A DNA stretch of 64,000 bases, taken from contig JAEWJI010000048.1 in the NCBI GenBank assembly GCA_023386645.1, forward strand, positions 4,711-68,710, in the 5' to 3' direction. A program made the translations under genes and the position numbers. The stretch comes from Pseudomonadota bacterium. Its GTDB lineage: Bacteria > Pseudomonadota > Alphaproteobacteria > Caulobacterales > Caulobacteraceae. The notes below the pieces were generated by a model. That model did no database searches. It was not told the origin of the DNA and saw only the letters and a list, made by a program, of their open reading frames with translations. The first letter of the stretch is position 1. Every line of letters starts with the position of its first letter. Shown here piece after piece: positions 8,655 to 16,774 of the stretch.

Positions 8655-9363
8655 CGGCCCTGTCCCAGGACCGGGGCCACCCGGTCGACACCCGCGCCAC
8701 CACCTGACGGCCGACGGCATTGAGCCGTACGAGAACCTGTCGGGGGGCCCGCACCTCGCCTCCCTCGTCCAAGGCGGTCGGGTCGTCCCTTTCGCTGGCG
8801 AAGGCGCTGTTCCAGCTCAGCCCATCAAGCGAGTACTCGAACGCGGCCGGCCCCCTGAACCGGGCGAACTCCGACGTCACCCCGCCGCGACGGCAGAGAA
8901 CGACCGTCTCCGCCCCCTGGGTCTCGATAGCCAGGGTCATCCGGCCGCTCCAGCCCCGGGGGCCACAGGGCGTGGCCCTGAGCAACACCGCCTCGCCGCT
9001 CAACTCAACGGCCGTTCCGTCGATCGTCTGGTCCGCAGGGGATCGGAACGTGCCGGGGGAACGGTAGCTGAAGCTTTCCAGGACCGTCCTCAGATCCGAG
9101 ATCGACAGATCCGCATCGGCGGCGTCGATCGCCCGGCGCCCCAGCTTGAATCCCGAATCTCCAGCTCGCAGGCCGATGGAGAAGATGATCGTGAGCGCCA
9201 TTCCGCCGATAGCGAGCACGACGAGGGCTTCGATCAGGGAGAATCCGCCACGTTTCGCCGGTGACGCCCCAGTGCGCGGCGCGAGCGGCTCAGCTTTGAG
9301 CCTCGTCTCCCCAATGGTATGGGGAGAAACTTTTTGGGGGAACGGCCCTGCGCGCGTTTGCAT
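8641..9363 (-). CDS. gspJ: Type II secretion minor pseudopilin GspJ
   Basis: A protein of about 240 residues whose pseudopilin helix is GGFSLIEALVVLAIGGMALT, followed by a beta-rich domain (DADLSISDLRTVLESFSYR; AAFEYSLDGLSWNSAF) fitting GspJ. No ATG, GTG or TTG lies between the cleavage site and ATG 9363, so the leader is about 40 residues, long for a pseudopilin. First gene of gspJ-K-L. Its start codon shares bases with the start of the divergent hydrolase gene, and a perfect 8-bp hairpin lies 36 bp inside the coding region. Confidence 0.85.
   Translation of the reverse strand: MQTRAGPFPQKVSPHTIGETRLKAEPLAPRTGASPAKRGGFSLIEALVVLAIGGMALTIIFSIGLRAGDSGFKLGRRAIDAADADLSISDLRTVLESFSYRSPGTFRSPADQTIDGTAVELSGEAVLLRATPCGPRGWSGRMTLAIETQGAETVVLCRRGGVTSEFARFRGPAAFEYSLDGLSWNSAFASERDDPTALDEGGEVRAPRQVLVRLNAVGRQVVARVSTGWPRSWDRADEEI
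9306..9327. other. Perfect 8-bp inverted repeat at the gspJ / hydrolase boundary
   Basis: TCTCCCCA, six-base loop ATGGTA, then TGGGGAGA, followed on the + strand by AAC and five T. It sits inside the long gspJ leader and upstream of the hydrolase start. It could be an operator, an RNA hairpin in the hydrolase leader, or a weak terminator; the sequence alone does not decide. Confidence 0.5.
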
Positions 9364-10313
9364 TGTACCTGGTTGCGGCGACTGTGGCTGCCGGCCTTGG
9401 CTTCGGCGCCTTGGCCGCGCCCGCCCATGCCCTGACTGCTTACCCCGGGGCTGACGACGCCGCCAGCCCGGGCGCGGCATCCGATGCGGAACGGCGGCAA
9501 CGTCTGAACCAACGGCTGCAGCAGATGGTCGCTGAGGGCGACGGCGCGCGACTGGTAGATGCGCCGCGAACGCGTTCAACCCAAACCCGCTCCCGACCAG
9601 CGGCGCCAAGGCCTGCAGCGGCGCGTCCAAACGCCACTTCGACAGTATCGAGCCCGGCGCCGTCCGCGCCAGTCAATCCGTCGCCGCTCGCCGTCGACGA
9701 TTTCGTCACCGCCCTGATCCCGCCGCCCCAGCCAGCGTTGTTCGCCCGTCCCTCACGTCGGGGCGGTCTGGACCTGACCACCCCGGTCAGCATGCCGGCC
9801 ACCGATCTCGAATGCCTCTCGCAGGCCATTTACTTCGAGGCGCGAAGCGAGAGTGAAGCCGGCCAGACGGCCGTGGCCGAGGTCGTGCTCAATCGCGCCA
9901 AGAGCGGGCGATATCCCGGACAGATCTGCGAAGTGGTTTATCAGCGCAATCACCGGACGTGTCAGTTCACCTTCACTTGCGACGGTTCGATCGGCAGGGG
10001 CGTGGTGAACGCCGCCGCCTGGGCCAGGGCGACACGGATCGCCCATTCGGTGCTGAGCGGCGCCGCATCGCGCCAGCTGCCCGATTCGGCGCTGAACTAC
10101 CATGCCAACTATGTGAGCCCGTCGTGGGGGCGGCGTTTGCAGCGAGTGCGCCAGATCGGCGCTCACATCTTCTACGGACCCTCGGTGGACGGCAGCCCCA
10201 CCCCCGGCGCCCTGGACGCCCCCGTCACCCAAACCGCGCAGACGGGTGGGCTGATCATCGCCCGGAACGAGGCGCTCGACGCCGCCTATGCCGCCCTGGG
10301 CGGCGGCCGCTGA
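9363..10313 (+). CDS. Secreted cell-wall hydrolase, SleB/CwlJ family (Hydrolase_2)
   Basis: A 316-residue exported protein. A hydrophobic signal peptide ends APAHA; a low-complexity Ala/Pro/Arg linker (about 30-125) leads to a C-terminal Hydrolase_2 domain: LECLSQAIYFEARSESEAGQ with the family glutamate, VLNRAKSGRYPGQICEVVYQ, QFTFTCDG, and HANYVSPSWGRRL. Family members cleave peptidoglycan. The only ordinary start is TTG 9363, which gives a signal peptide without basic residues. An in-frame CTG at 9348, six nt after GGGGGA, would restore an Arg (MRAFALYLV...). The stop lies 7 nt before the convergent sulfotransferase stop. Confidence 0.87.
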   Translation: MYLVAATVAAGLGFGALAAPAHALTAYPGADDAASPGAASDAERRQRLNQRLQQMVAEGDGARLVDAPRTRSTQTRSRPAAPRPAAARPNATSTVSSPAPSAPVNPSPLAVDDFVTALIPPPQPALFARPSRRGGLDLTTPVSMPATDLECLSQAIYFEARSESEAGQTAVAEVVLNRAKSGRYPGQICEVVYQRNHRTCQFTFTCDGSIGRGVVNAAAWARATRIAHSVLSGAASRQLPDSALNYHANYVSPSWGRRLQRVRQIGAHIFYGPSVDGSPTPGALDAPVTQTAQTGGLIIARNEALDAAYAALGGGR

Positions 10314-10320
10314 GGCGCGG

Positions 10321-12399
10321 TCAGGCCGCCGCTTCGCCTCCGCGACGCCGCATCAGGGTGCGGAGGGGACGAAGCCGAAGATCCGCCTCAAGCTCCTCCA
10401 GCAGACGCAGCCGGCTGGTCGTCGCCTCATGCTCCCGGCGCAGGGCCGTCAGTTGATGTTCAAGGTCGCGGGTCGCCGCTTGCAGCCTCGCGTTCAGCGC
10501 CTTTTCACCGGACCACGCCTGGTTCGCTGACATCGCGCGCGCCTCGGCGGTTTGAAGAGCCTTTTCTAGACCTTCGCGAGCCACCGTAACCTCGGCGGCT
10601 GCGGCCCGCGCGGTCGCGAGTTCGTCACCGAGATCCTGGATCATGCGGTCCCGGGATTTGAGTTGCTCGGCCGCTGACTTCGCCGAACTGTCCAGCAGGC
10701 CCAGCATCTCCTGCTGCCGCGCCTCAGCCTGTCGAAGGGCGGCAACGTCCCCCTCAAGCGTAGCCAGACGGTCAGCGAGCTCGCACCGGTTCCCTTCGGA
10801 CACCTGCAGTCTGACCTGCAAATCCTCGGCCGTGCTGACCGCGGCCGCCAACTCGGTCCGCAAGGTCTCCGCGAGAGCGTCGGCCGCACCGCGAAGCTCA
10901 TTGATACGCAAGGCTTCATTCGTGGCGCTCGCCAACTCCGTCCGTGCGATCTCCAGGGCGTGAGCTTGAGCATCAGCGGCTTTTCGCGCCTCAGCCAACT
11001 CGACTTCTAGCGCCGTCGCATACTGCTCGGCAGCTTGTTTCGCCTTTCCAACTGTCGCCGCCGCGGTCTCGGCCTCGACGATCCGGGCTTGCGCCCCCTC
11101 GACCTGGCTCTTCGCCTCTCCGAGCTGCACTTCGGCTTGCTGTAGTCGTGAGGACAGGGCGACCAACTGCTTCCCCAGGGCCCGGACAAGGCTATCGATT
11201 TCCTCGGACACATCCGGGGCTTCGTCTCGCCCCTCAGCGCCGCCGGCTCCATCAATGGAGCCCAAAAGCTCCTCCGGCGCCCCGAACTCCCGGACGGCGA
11301 TCTTGCGCGCGGACCGCACCGCCTGACGGATCTCGGCCACGGCGGCCCGCAAATGCCCCTTCTCGGCCTCGGCCTGGGTCAGAGTTGCCCTTAGCTGGTC
11401 CTTCTCCTGCTTCCCCCGGGCCTTCACGGCCTCGATCTCAGCCATGAGCCGCGCGCCGATTTCGCTGGCGTTCTCCGCGTCGGTCTGGTTCCTCGGCTCA
11501 GCAGGCGGGGCCGCGCGGACGCGCTTGATCTCGGGCTCGACCGAGAGGGTCCTGGCTGAGGAGGTTAGGTCGAAAATCGACGAGGCGGAGTCCAGCTCTC
11601 CCGCGATTTCGTCCAGACGGCCGCAGGCGCGCGGCTCGGCCGGGTCCGCGATGAGGCTGCACAGCAGAGTGTAGGTCTCCTCGACCCAGCCATGAACAGC
11701 GGGGTCGCCACCAGCGACTGTCGGCCGCTCGTGGTGCAGGTCCTCACTCAGGAAGCCGGCGATGCCCTCTCGATGTTGCTCGCCAATCTCGAGCTCATCC
11801 CAGCCAATCTGTTCTGCGATCCTCGTCAGCTCCGCCTGGGTGTCCCTCAGGAAGGCGGCCCATTCGACGAAGGCGCGCGGGCAGTCTCGCGTGGCCGCCT
11901 CGGCCTCCAAAACATGACGGAGCCACAGCAGGACGGACTCGGCGCGGTTGGCGTAGGCGCGACGGTTGAGCGAGGCGACCACCTCGGCGGGGGGGCGCAG
12001 CGGCAGGACGTAGCGGGTCTCGAACCCGAGATCGGCCAAGGCGGGCTGCCAGACCGGGGCCAGGCGGCAGATGCGGGGGTCCTTCAGGACGATTCGGCGG
12101 GCGTCGCCGAACTCCGAAGTCAGGGCGGCCCTGGCGTCCTCGATGAAAGCCGCGCGCTGGTCGTCGCCGATGGCGTCGAGGTCCAGTCCGCGCCAGTCCT
12201 TCCACGATGAGCCGAGCGCAGCGAGAATCCTGTCGCTGGTCTGGACGATGACCCGGCTTTCGAAGAAGCCGCGCGGATTATCGGCCTTGGGAGCCAGCAG
12301 GGTTCGAGGCGTGGAATAGCCGAGCAGGCTGAGCACACCCGCCACGGCCGAGGTGCCGCTGCGATGCATCCCCAGAACGACAATCGCGCTCTTGTCCAT
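10321..12399 (-). CDS. Sulfotransferase-family protein with long C-terminal coiled coil
   Basis: A 692-residue protein. Residues about 1-240 look like a PAPS-dependent sulfotransferase: VVLGMHRSGTSAVAGVLSLLG matches the 5'-phosphosulfate loop, RIVLKDPRICRL and YVLPLRPPAEVVASL the 3'-phosphate region. From about residue 300 to the end it is almost all heptad-like Ala/Glu/Leu/Gln/Arg sequence, a long coiled coil. Comparable proteins occur in surface-polysaccharide loci, where they may sulfate glycan. The coiled coil could give length or a scaffold for the neighbouring glycosyltransferases; that is inference. Substrate unknown. Start ATG 12399; about 130 bp separate it from the divergent glycosyltransferase. 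Confidence 0.8.
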   Translation of the reverse strand: MDKSAIVVLGMHRSGTSAVAGVLSLLGYSTPRTLLAPKADNPRGFFESRVIVQTSDRILAALGSSWKDWRGLDLDAIGDDQRAAFIEDARAALTSEFGDARRIVLKDPRICRLAPVWQPALADLGFETRYVLPLRPPAEVVASLNRRAYANRAESVLLWLRHVLEAEAATRDCPRAFVEWAAFLRDTQAELTRIAEQIGWDELEIGEQHREGIAGFLSEDLHHERPTVAGGDPAVHGWVEETYTLLCSLIADPAEPRACGRLDEIAGELDSASSIFDLTSSARTLSVEPEIKRVRAAPPAEPRNQTDAENASEIGARLMAEIEAVKARGKQEKDQLRATLTQAEAEKGHLRAAVAEIRQAVRSARKIAVREFGAPEELLGSIDGAGGAEGRDEAPDVSEEIDSLVRALGKQLVALSSRLQQAEVQLGEAKSQVEGAQARIVEAETAAATVGKAKQAAEQYATALEVELAEARKAADAQAHALEIARTELASATNEALRINELRGAADALAETLRTELAAAVSTAEDLQVRLQVSEGNRCELADRLATLEGDVAALRQAEARQQEMLGLLDSSAKSAAEQLKSRDRMIQDLGDELATARAAAAEVTVAREGLEKALQTAEARAMSANQAWSGEKALNARLQAATRDLEHQLTALRREHEATTSRLRLLEELEADLRLRPLRTLMRRRGGEAAA

Positions 12400-12527
12400 G
12401 ACTCTCCGCCCTGTCCTGCGCTACTCTTAGTCGGGTTCGGGCCAGAACTGAAAGCCAACCTTGGCCGCCTCGGTTGATCTGGACGGCTACGACATGCGAA
12501 TGTTTCGCAGAACGAGAGGAGCCATCC

Positions 12528-13247
12528 ATGGCCAGCGATCGGTTGAAGGTCTTCGTCGGTTACGACAGCCGCGAGGACATCGCCTGGCAGGTTTGCCGGC
12601 ATTCGATCCTGCGCCGCTCGTCGGAGAAGGTCAGCGTCCATCCGCTGCGCCAGCCGGTGGTGCGCGAACTGGGCCTCTACACCCGCCCGGCCGACGCGCT
12701 GGCCTCGACCGAGTTCTCACTCACCCGGTTCCTGACCCCCTACATCTCCGCCCATGACGGCTGGACCGTGTTCGTGGACTGCGATTTCCTGTTCACCCGG
12801 CCGCTGGATGAACTCCTGCCCCTGCTGGACCCCAGCAAGGCGGTCTATGTGGTCAAGCACGACTATGTCCCGGCCAACGCCAGGAAGATGGACGACAAGG
12901 TCCAGACGACCTACCCGCGCAAGAACTGGTCATCCTTCATGGTCTTCAACGGCCGCCATCCGGCGGTGAAGGCCCTGACGCCCGCGGTCGTGAATTCGGC
13001 CGAACCGGCCTACCTGCACCGCTTCAGCTGGGTGGACGACGCCGATATCGGCGAACTGGACCTGACCTGGAACTTCCTCGAAGGCGAATATCAGGCCCCC
13101 GAGACCCCGCCTGCGGCCGTTCACTACACCAACGGCGGCCCGTGGTTCGACGCCTGGAAGGGCGTGGATTACGCGGACCTTTGGCTAGCCGAGGAAGCTC
13201 GCTACCTGGCCAGCACCGCGGGCCAGAAGCCGGTGGGCGCCGTCTGA
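12528..13247 (+). CDS. Putative glycosyltransferase (DxD, GT8-like)
   Basis: A 239-residue soluble protein beginning LKVFVGYDSREDIAWQVCRHSI, with a DxD-type motif in TVFVDCDFLF, and late conserved-looking PAAVHYTNGGPWFDAWKG. The pattern of an N-terminal nucleotide-binding part, DCD, and a terminal HxxNGGPW segment resembles GT8-like bacterial transferases. The frame is open 18 codons further upstream, but ATG 12528, with GAGAGGA about 7 nt before it, is the likely start. It converges with rfbA, leaving 4 nt between stops. Donor and acceptor are unknown; dTDP-rhamnose or GDP-mannose are plausible from the neighbours. Confidence 0.75.
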   Translation: MASDRLKVFVGYDSREDIAWQVCRHSILRRSSEKVSVHPLRQPVVRELGLYTRPADALASTEFSLTRFLTPYISAHDGWTVFVDCDFLFTRPLDELLPLLDPSKAVYVVKHDYVPANARKMDDKVQTTYPRKNWSSFMVFNGRHPAVKALTPAVVNSAEPAYLHRFSWVDDADIGELDLTWNFLEGEYQAPETPPAAVHYTNGGPWFDAWKGVDYADLWLAEEARYLASTAGQKPVGAV

Positions 13248-13251
13248 GCCG

Positions 13252-14124
13252 TCAGCGACGGGCCAGGACCGTTTCACGCAGGTAGCCCCCGTAGGCGCTC
13301 TTGCCCAGGTCGGCGATCAGCCGTTCGAGTTGGCCTGAATCGATGAAGCCCTTCTCGAAGGCGACTTCCTCGGGGCAGGCGATCTTGAAACCCTGCCGCT
13401 TCTCCAGCGTGCGGACGAACTCGGCCGCCTCGATCAGGCTGTCGGGCGTGCCCGTGTCGAGCCAGGCGAAGCCCCGGCCCATGATCTCGACCGACAGCTG
13501 GCCCTTCTCCAGATAGGCGCGGTTGACGTCGGTGATCTCCAGCTCGCCCCGCGCCGACGGCTTCAGGTTAGCGGCGATGTCCACCACCTGTTCGTCGTAA
13601 AAATACAGGCCCGTGACCGCCCAGTTGGAGCGCGGCTGGGTCGGCTTTTCCTCGATCGTCAGGGCGCGCATGTCGCGGTCGAACTCGACCACGCCGTACC
13701 GCTCGGGATCGTTGACGTGATAGGCGAACACGCTGGCCCCCTGCGGCCGGGCCATGGCGCTGGTGAACAGGTCTGTGATCCCGTGACCGTAGAAGATGTT
13801 GTCACCCAGGATCAGGGACGACGGGCCGCCTGCGACGAAGTCGGCGCCGATGATGTAGGCCTGGGCCAGGCCGTCGGGGCTGGGCTGGACCGCATACTGG
13901 ATGTCCATGCCCCACTTCGATCCGTCGCCCAGCAAGGCCTGGAACGAGGGCGTGTCGCGCGGGGTGGAGATGATCAGCACCTCGCGGATGCCCGCCAGCA
14001 TCAGCGTCGACAGCGGATAATAGATCATCGGCTTGTCGTAGATCGGCATCAGCTGCTTGGACGTGACAAGCGTCATCGGATGCAGGCGGGTGCCGGATCC
14101 GCCGGCCAGGATGATGCCCTTCAT
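13252..14124 (-). CDS. rfbA: Glucose-1-phosphate thymidylyltransferase
   Basis: A 290-residue RmlA that makes dTDP-glucose from dTTP and glucose-1-phosphate, the first step to dTDP-L-rhamnose. The N-terminal nucleotide-binding signature GIILAGGSGTRLHPMTLVTSK is intact, with PMIYYPLSTLMLAGIREVLII, the DGLAQAYIIGADF segment, LGDNIFYGHG, and EEKPTQPRSN. Length is standard. The ATG overlaps the rfbD stop by 4 nt. It is the last gene of rfbC-B-D-A. Confidence 0.97.
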   Translation of the reverse strand: MKGIILAGGSGTRLHPMTLVTSKQLMPIYDKPMIYYPLSTLMLAGIREVLIISTPRDTPSFQALLGDGSKWGMDIQYAVQPSPDGLAQAYIIGADFVAGGPSSLILGDNIFYGHGITDLFTSAMARPQGASVFAYHVNDPERYGVVEFDRDMRALTIEEKPTQPRSNWAVTGLYFYDEQVVDIAANLKPSARGELEITDVNRAYLEKGQLSVEIMGRGFAWLDTGTPDSLIEAAEFVRTLEKRQGFKIACPEEVAFEKGFIDSGQLERLIADLGKSAYGGYLRETVLARR

Positions 14125-15020
14125 GCGGCGGCTCCTTGGTTCAACTCGGTGATGATCTCGGCCACGGCGTCCTGCCAGGGCCGGGGCTGAACGCCGTGGT
14201 CGCGCGTCAGCTTGGTGGTGGACAGCCGCGAATTAGACGGTCGTCGCGCGGGCGTCGGATAATCGGCGGTAGCGATCGCCTCCACTTCGGGCGAGGGTCC
14301 GCCGGCCTCGGCGCTAAGACGGAAGATTTCGCGCGCCAGGCCGCACCAACTGGTCTCGCCCGAGTTGACGAAATGGTAGACCCCGGTCGGGGCTTGAGGG
14401 TCCGCGATCATCCGCAGGGTGATGTCGCGTAGCGCCCAGGCGATGTCGCGCGCGCCGGTCGGGCAGCCGACCTGATCGTCGACGACCCGCAGCAGGGGGC
14501 GTTCCGCGCCGACTCGCAGCATGGTCTTCAGGAAGTTGGCGCGGTGGACGCTCAGCACCCAGGCCGTACGCAAAACCACGGAGCGCGGATTTCCTGTCCT
14601 GACCGCCAGCTCTCCTGCCAGCTTCGAGGCCCCATAGACGCCCAACGGGCCGACCGCGTCGTCCTCGACGTACGGCCGATCCCCCGAGCCGTCGAAGACA
14701 TAGTCGGTAGAGACATGGACCAACGGAAGCCCCGCTGCCCGCGTCGCATCGGCCAACAAGGCAGGGCCCATCGCGTTGGCGGCGAAGGCCGCGGCGACTT
14801 CACCTTCCGCCTTGTCGACGGCGGTGTAGGCGGCGGCGTTGATGACGGCGGCGAAGGCGGTGCGTTCGAAGGCCTGGGCGATCGAGTCGCCGTTTCCAAG
14901 ATCCAGTTCCTGGCGCGTCGGCGCATGCAGCCGGACATGCGCCGGCCAGTCGATGGCCTGGAGCTCCAGCCCGACCTGCCCGGTGCCCCCGGTGACCAGG
15001 ATGTCGATTGGCTCAGCCAT
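14121..15020 (-). CDS. rfbD: dTDP-4-dehydrorhamnose reductase
   Basis: A 299-residue RmlD, the NAD(P)H-dependent enzyme of the last step to dTDP-L-rhamnose. The Rossmann signature is ILVTGGTGQVGLEL, and the short-chain dehydrogenase catalytic pair is YGASK (about residues 128-132); VINAAAYTAVDKAE and VHVSTDYVFDG are typical of the family. It overlaps rfbB by 8 nt and rfbA by 4 nt, so expression is coupled. Confidence 0.96.
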   Translation of the reverse strand: MAEPIDILVTGGTGQVGLELQAIDWPAHVRLHAPTRQELDLGNGDSIAQAFERTAFAAVINAAAYTAVDKAEGEVAAAFAANAMGPALLADATRAAGLPLVHVSTDYVFDGSGDRPYVEDDAVGPLGVYGASKLAGELAVRTGNPRSVVLRTAWVLSVHRANFLKTMLRVGAERPLLRVVDDQVGCPTGARDIAWALRDITLRMIADPQAPTGVYHFVNSGETSWCGLAREIFRLSAEAGGPSPEVEAIATADYPTPARRPSNSRLSTTKLTRDHGVQPRPWQDAVAEIITELNQGAAA

Positions 15021-16068
15021 TCACGCCCAGGCGTTGGGTCGCATAGCGGCCGTCGAGGATAGCTTGCCACCAGTCGCGGTTGTTCAGGTACCATTCCACC
15101 GTCTGGCGAATGCCCTGTTCAAAGGTCACCGACGGCTCCCAACCCAGTTCGTCACGAATCTTGGAGGCGTCGATCGCATAGCGCTGGTCGTGACCCGGGC
15201 GGTCGGTCACGAAGGTGATCTGGTCGGCGTAGGGCTTGCCATCCTCTCGGGGTCGGACCTGATCCAGGATGGCGCAGATGGTGCGCACCACGTCGATGTT
15301 CTTCATCTCCGCATTGCCGCCGACGTTATAGGTCTCTCCCGGCGCGCCCTTTTCGAACACGGCCTGCAGCGCACGGGCGTGGTCGTCCACGAACAGCCAG
15401 TCCCGCACGTTCGATCCGTCACCATAGACCGGCAGCGCCTCGCCGTTCAGGGCGCGGATGATGATGAGTGGGATCAGCTTCTCCGGGAAATGGTGCGGCC
15501 CGTAGTTGTTCGAGCAGTTGGTCACCAGGACCGGCAGGCCGTAGGTGTGGCCCCAGGCCCGCACCAGGTGATCCGACGACGCCTTGGACGCCGAATAGGG
15601 TGAGCGGGGATCGTAGGGCGTGGTCTCGGTGAAGAAGCCTTCCTCGCCGAGCGAGCCGAACACCTCGTCGGTCGAGATGTGATGGAAGCGGAAGGCGTCC
15701 TTGCCCTCGCCCTCCAATCCCCGCCAGTAGCCCAGCGCTTGCTGGAGCATGACGAAGGTGCCGACCACATTGGTCTGGATGAACTCTCCCGGCCCGTCGA
15801 TCGAGCGGTCGACGTGGCTCTCGGCGGCAAGGTGGGCGATCACCTGGGGCTGGAATCCCTGGATCGCCGCTGCCACGGCGTCGGCGTCGGTGATGTCGCC
15901 CTGGACGAAGCTGTATCGGTTGCTCGCCGCCACCGGCTCCAAGGAGGACAGCAGGCCCGCATAGGTCAGCTTGTCGAACACCAGGACCTCGTGGTCCGTG
16001 TGCTGGATCAGGCGGCGCACCAGGGCCGAACCGATGAAGCCGGCGCCGCCGGTGACCAGAATGCGCAC
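15013..16068 (-). CDS. rfbB: dTDP-glucose 4,6-dehydratase
   Basis: A 351-residue RmlB of the extended SDR family, converting dTDP-glucose to dTDP-4-keto-6-deoxyglucose with bound NAD. Signatures seen are ILVTGGAGFIGSALV at the N terminus, STDEVFGSLGE (catalytic Asp-Glu), YSASKASSDHLV (Tyr-xxx-Lys) and NNYGPHHFPEKLIPL. Standard length. It follows rfbC after 20 nt and overlaps rfbD by 8 nt. Confidence 0.97.
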   Translation of the reverse strand: MRILVTGGAGFIGSALVRRLIQHTDHEVLVFDKLTYAGLLSSLEPVAASNRYSFVQGDITDADAVAAAIQGFQPQVIAHLAAESHVDRSIDGPGEFIQTNVVGTFVMLQQALGYWRGLEGEGKDAFRFHHISTDEVFGSLGEEGFFTETTPYDPRSPYSASKASSDHLVRAWGHTYGLPVLVTNCSNNYGPHHFPEKLIPLIIIRALNGEALPVYGDGSNVRDWLFVDDHARALQAVFEKGAPGETYNVGGNAEMKNIDVVRTICAILDQVRPREDGKPYADQITFVTDRPGHDQRYAIDASKIRDELGWEPSVTFEQGIRQTVEWYLNNRDWWQAILDGRYATQRLGVNG

Positions 16069-16088
16069 GTCGGTGCTCCTTGAATTCG

Positions 16089-16661
16089 TTATGCGCCGGC
16101 GACGCCGTCCAGCGGCCGGCCATCATAGTCGAAGGGACTGTCGAAGTCTGACAGGGTCGGCAGCTTGCCGTCCTTATCCGACAGCACCGGCCCCGAGGCC
16201 GGGATCGGCCACTCGATGCCGATGATCGGATCGTTCCAGATCACCCCGCCGTCGCAGTCTGGCGCGTAGACGTCGGTGACCTTGTAGGCCACCTCGGTGT
16301 TCGGCTCGAGCGTGACGAAGGCGTGGCCGAAGCCGATCGGCACCCACAGCTGGTCGCCGTTCTCGCCCGACAGCTCGGCCGATACGTGCCGGCCGTAGGT
16401 GGGGGAGCCGCGACGCAGGTCCACCGCGTAATCCATGATCCGGCCCCGTATGCACCGCACCAGCTTTCCCTGGGCGTGCGGCGCACGCTGGAAGTGGATG
16501 CCGCGGATGGTGCCGACCTGCGCGGACATCGAATGGTTGTCCTGAACAAACCGGCCTTCGACCCCCTGCGCCGCCCAGCGCGCCTCGGACCAGGTCTCGA
16601 CAAACCAGCCGCGATCGTCACCGAAGCGGCGCGTCTTGATCAGAACTACTGGTGAAGCCAC
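16089..16661 (-). CDS. rfbC: dTDP-4-dehydrorhamnose 3,5-epimerase
   Basis: A protein of about 190 residues, a cupin-fold RmlC. Family motifs are GDDRGWFVETW near the N terminus, FVQDNHSMSAQVGTIRGIHFQ with the active-site His region, KLVRCIRGRIMDYAVDLRRGSPTYG, and WVPIGFGHAFVTL. The frame extends 17 codons upstream with Arg-rich sequence unlike RmlC; the GTG at 16661, just before ASPVVLIKTRRF, gives the usual length. It is first in the rhamnose operon and divergent from the TPR-glycosyltransferase at 16775, with about 113 bp between. Confidence 0.95.
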   Translation of the reverse strand: MASPVVLIKTRRFGDDRGWFVETWSEARWAAQGVEGRFVQDNHSMSAQVGTIRGIHFQRAPHAQGKLVRCIRGRIMDYAVDLRRGSPTYGRHVSAELSGENGDQLWVPIGFGHAFVTLEPNTEVAYKVTDVYAPDCDGGVIWNDPIIGIEWPIPASGPVLSDKDGKLPTLSDFDSPFDYDGRPLDGVAGA

Positions 16662-16774
16662 AGCCCGCCCCCGCGCCGGTTCGCGTTGTCGAGGGGTTAG
16701 CCGCCGGGCCATGGAATCACAAGGCTAGGCCAAGCGGACCGAAGCCGCTAAGCCAGGCTGAGAGTCCGGGGCCG

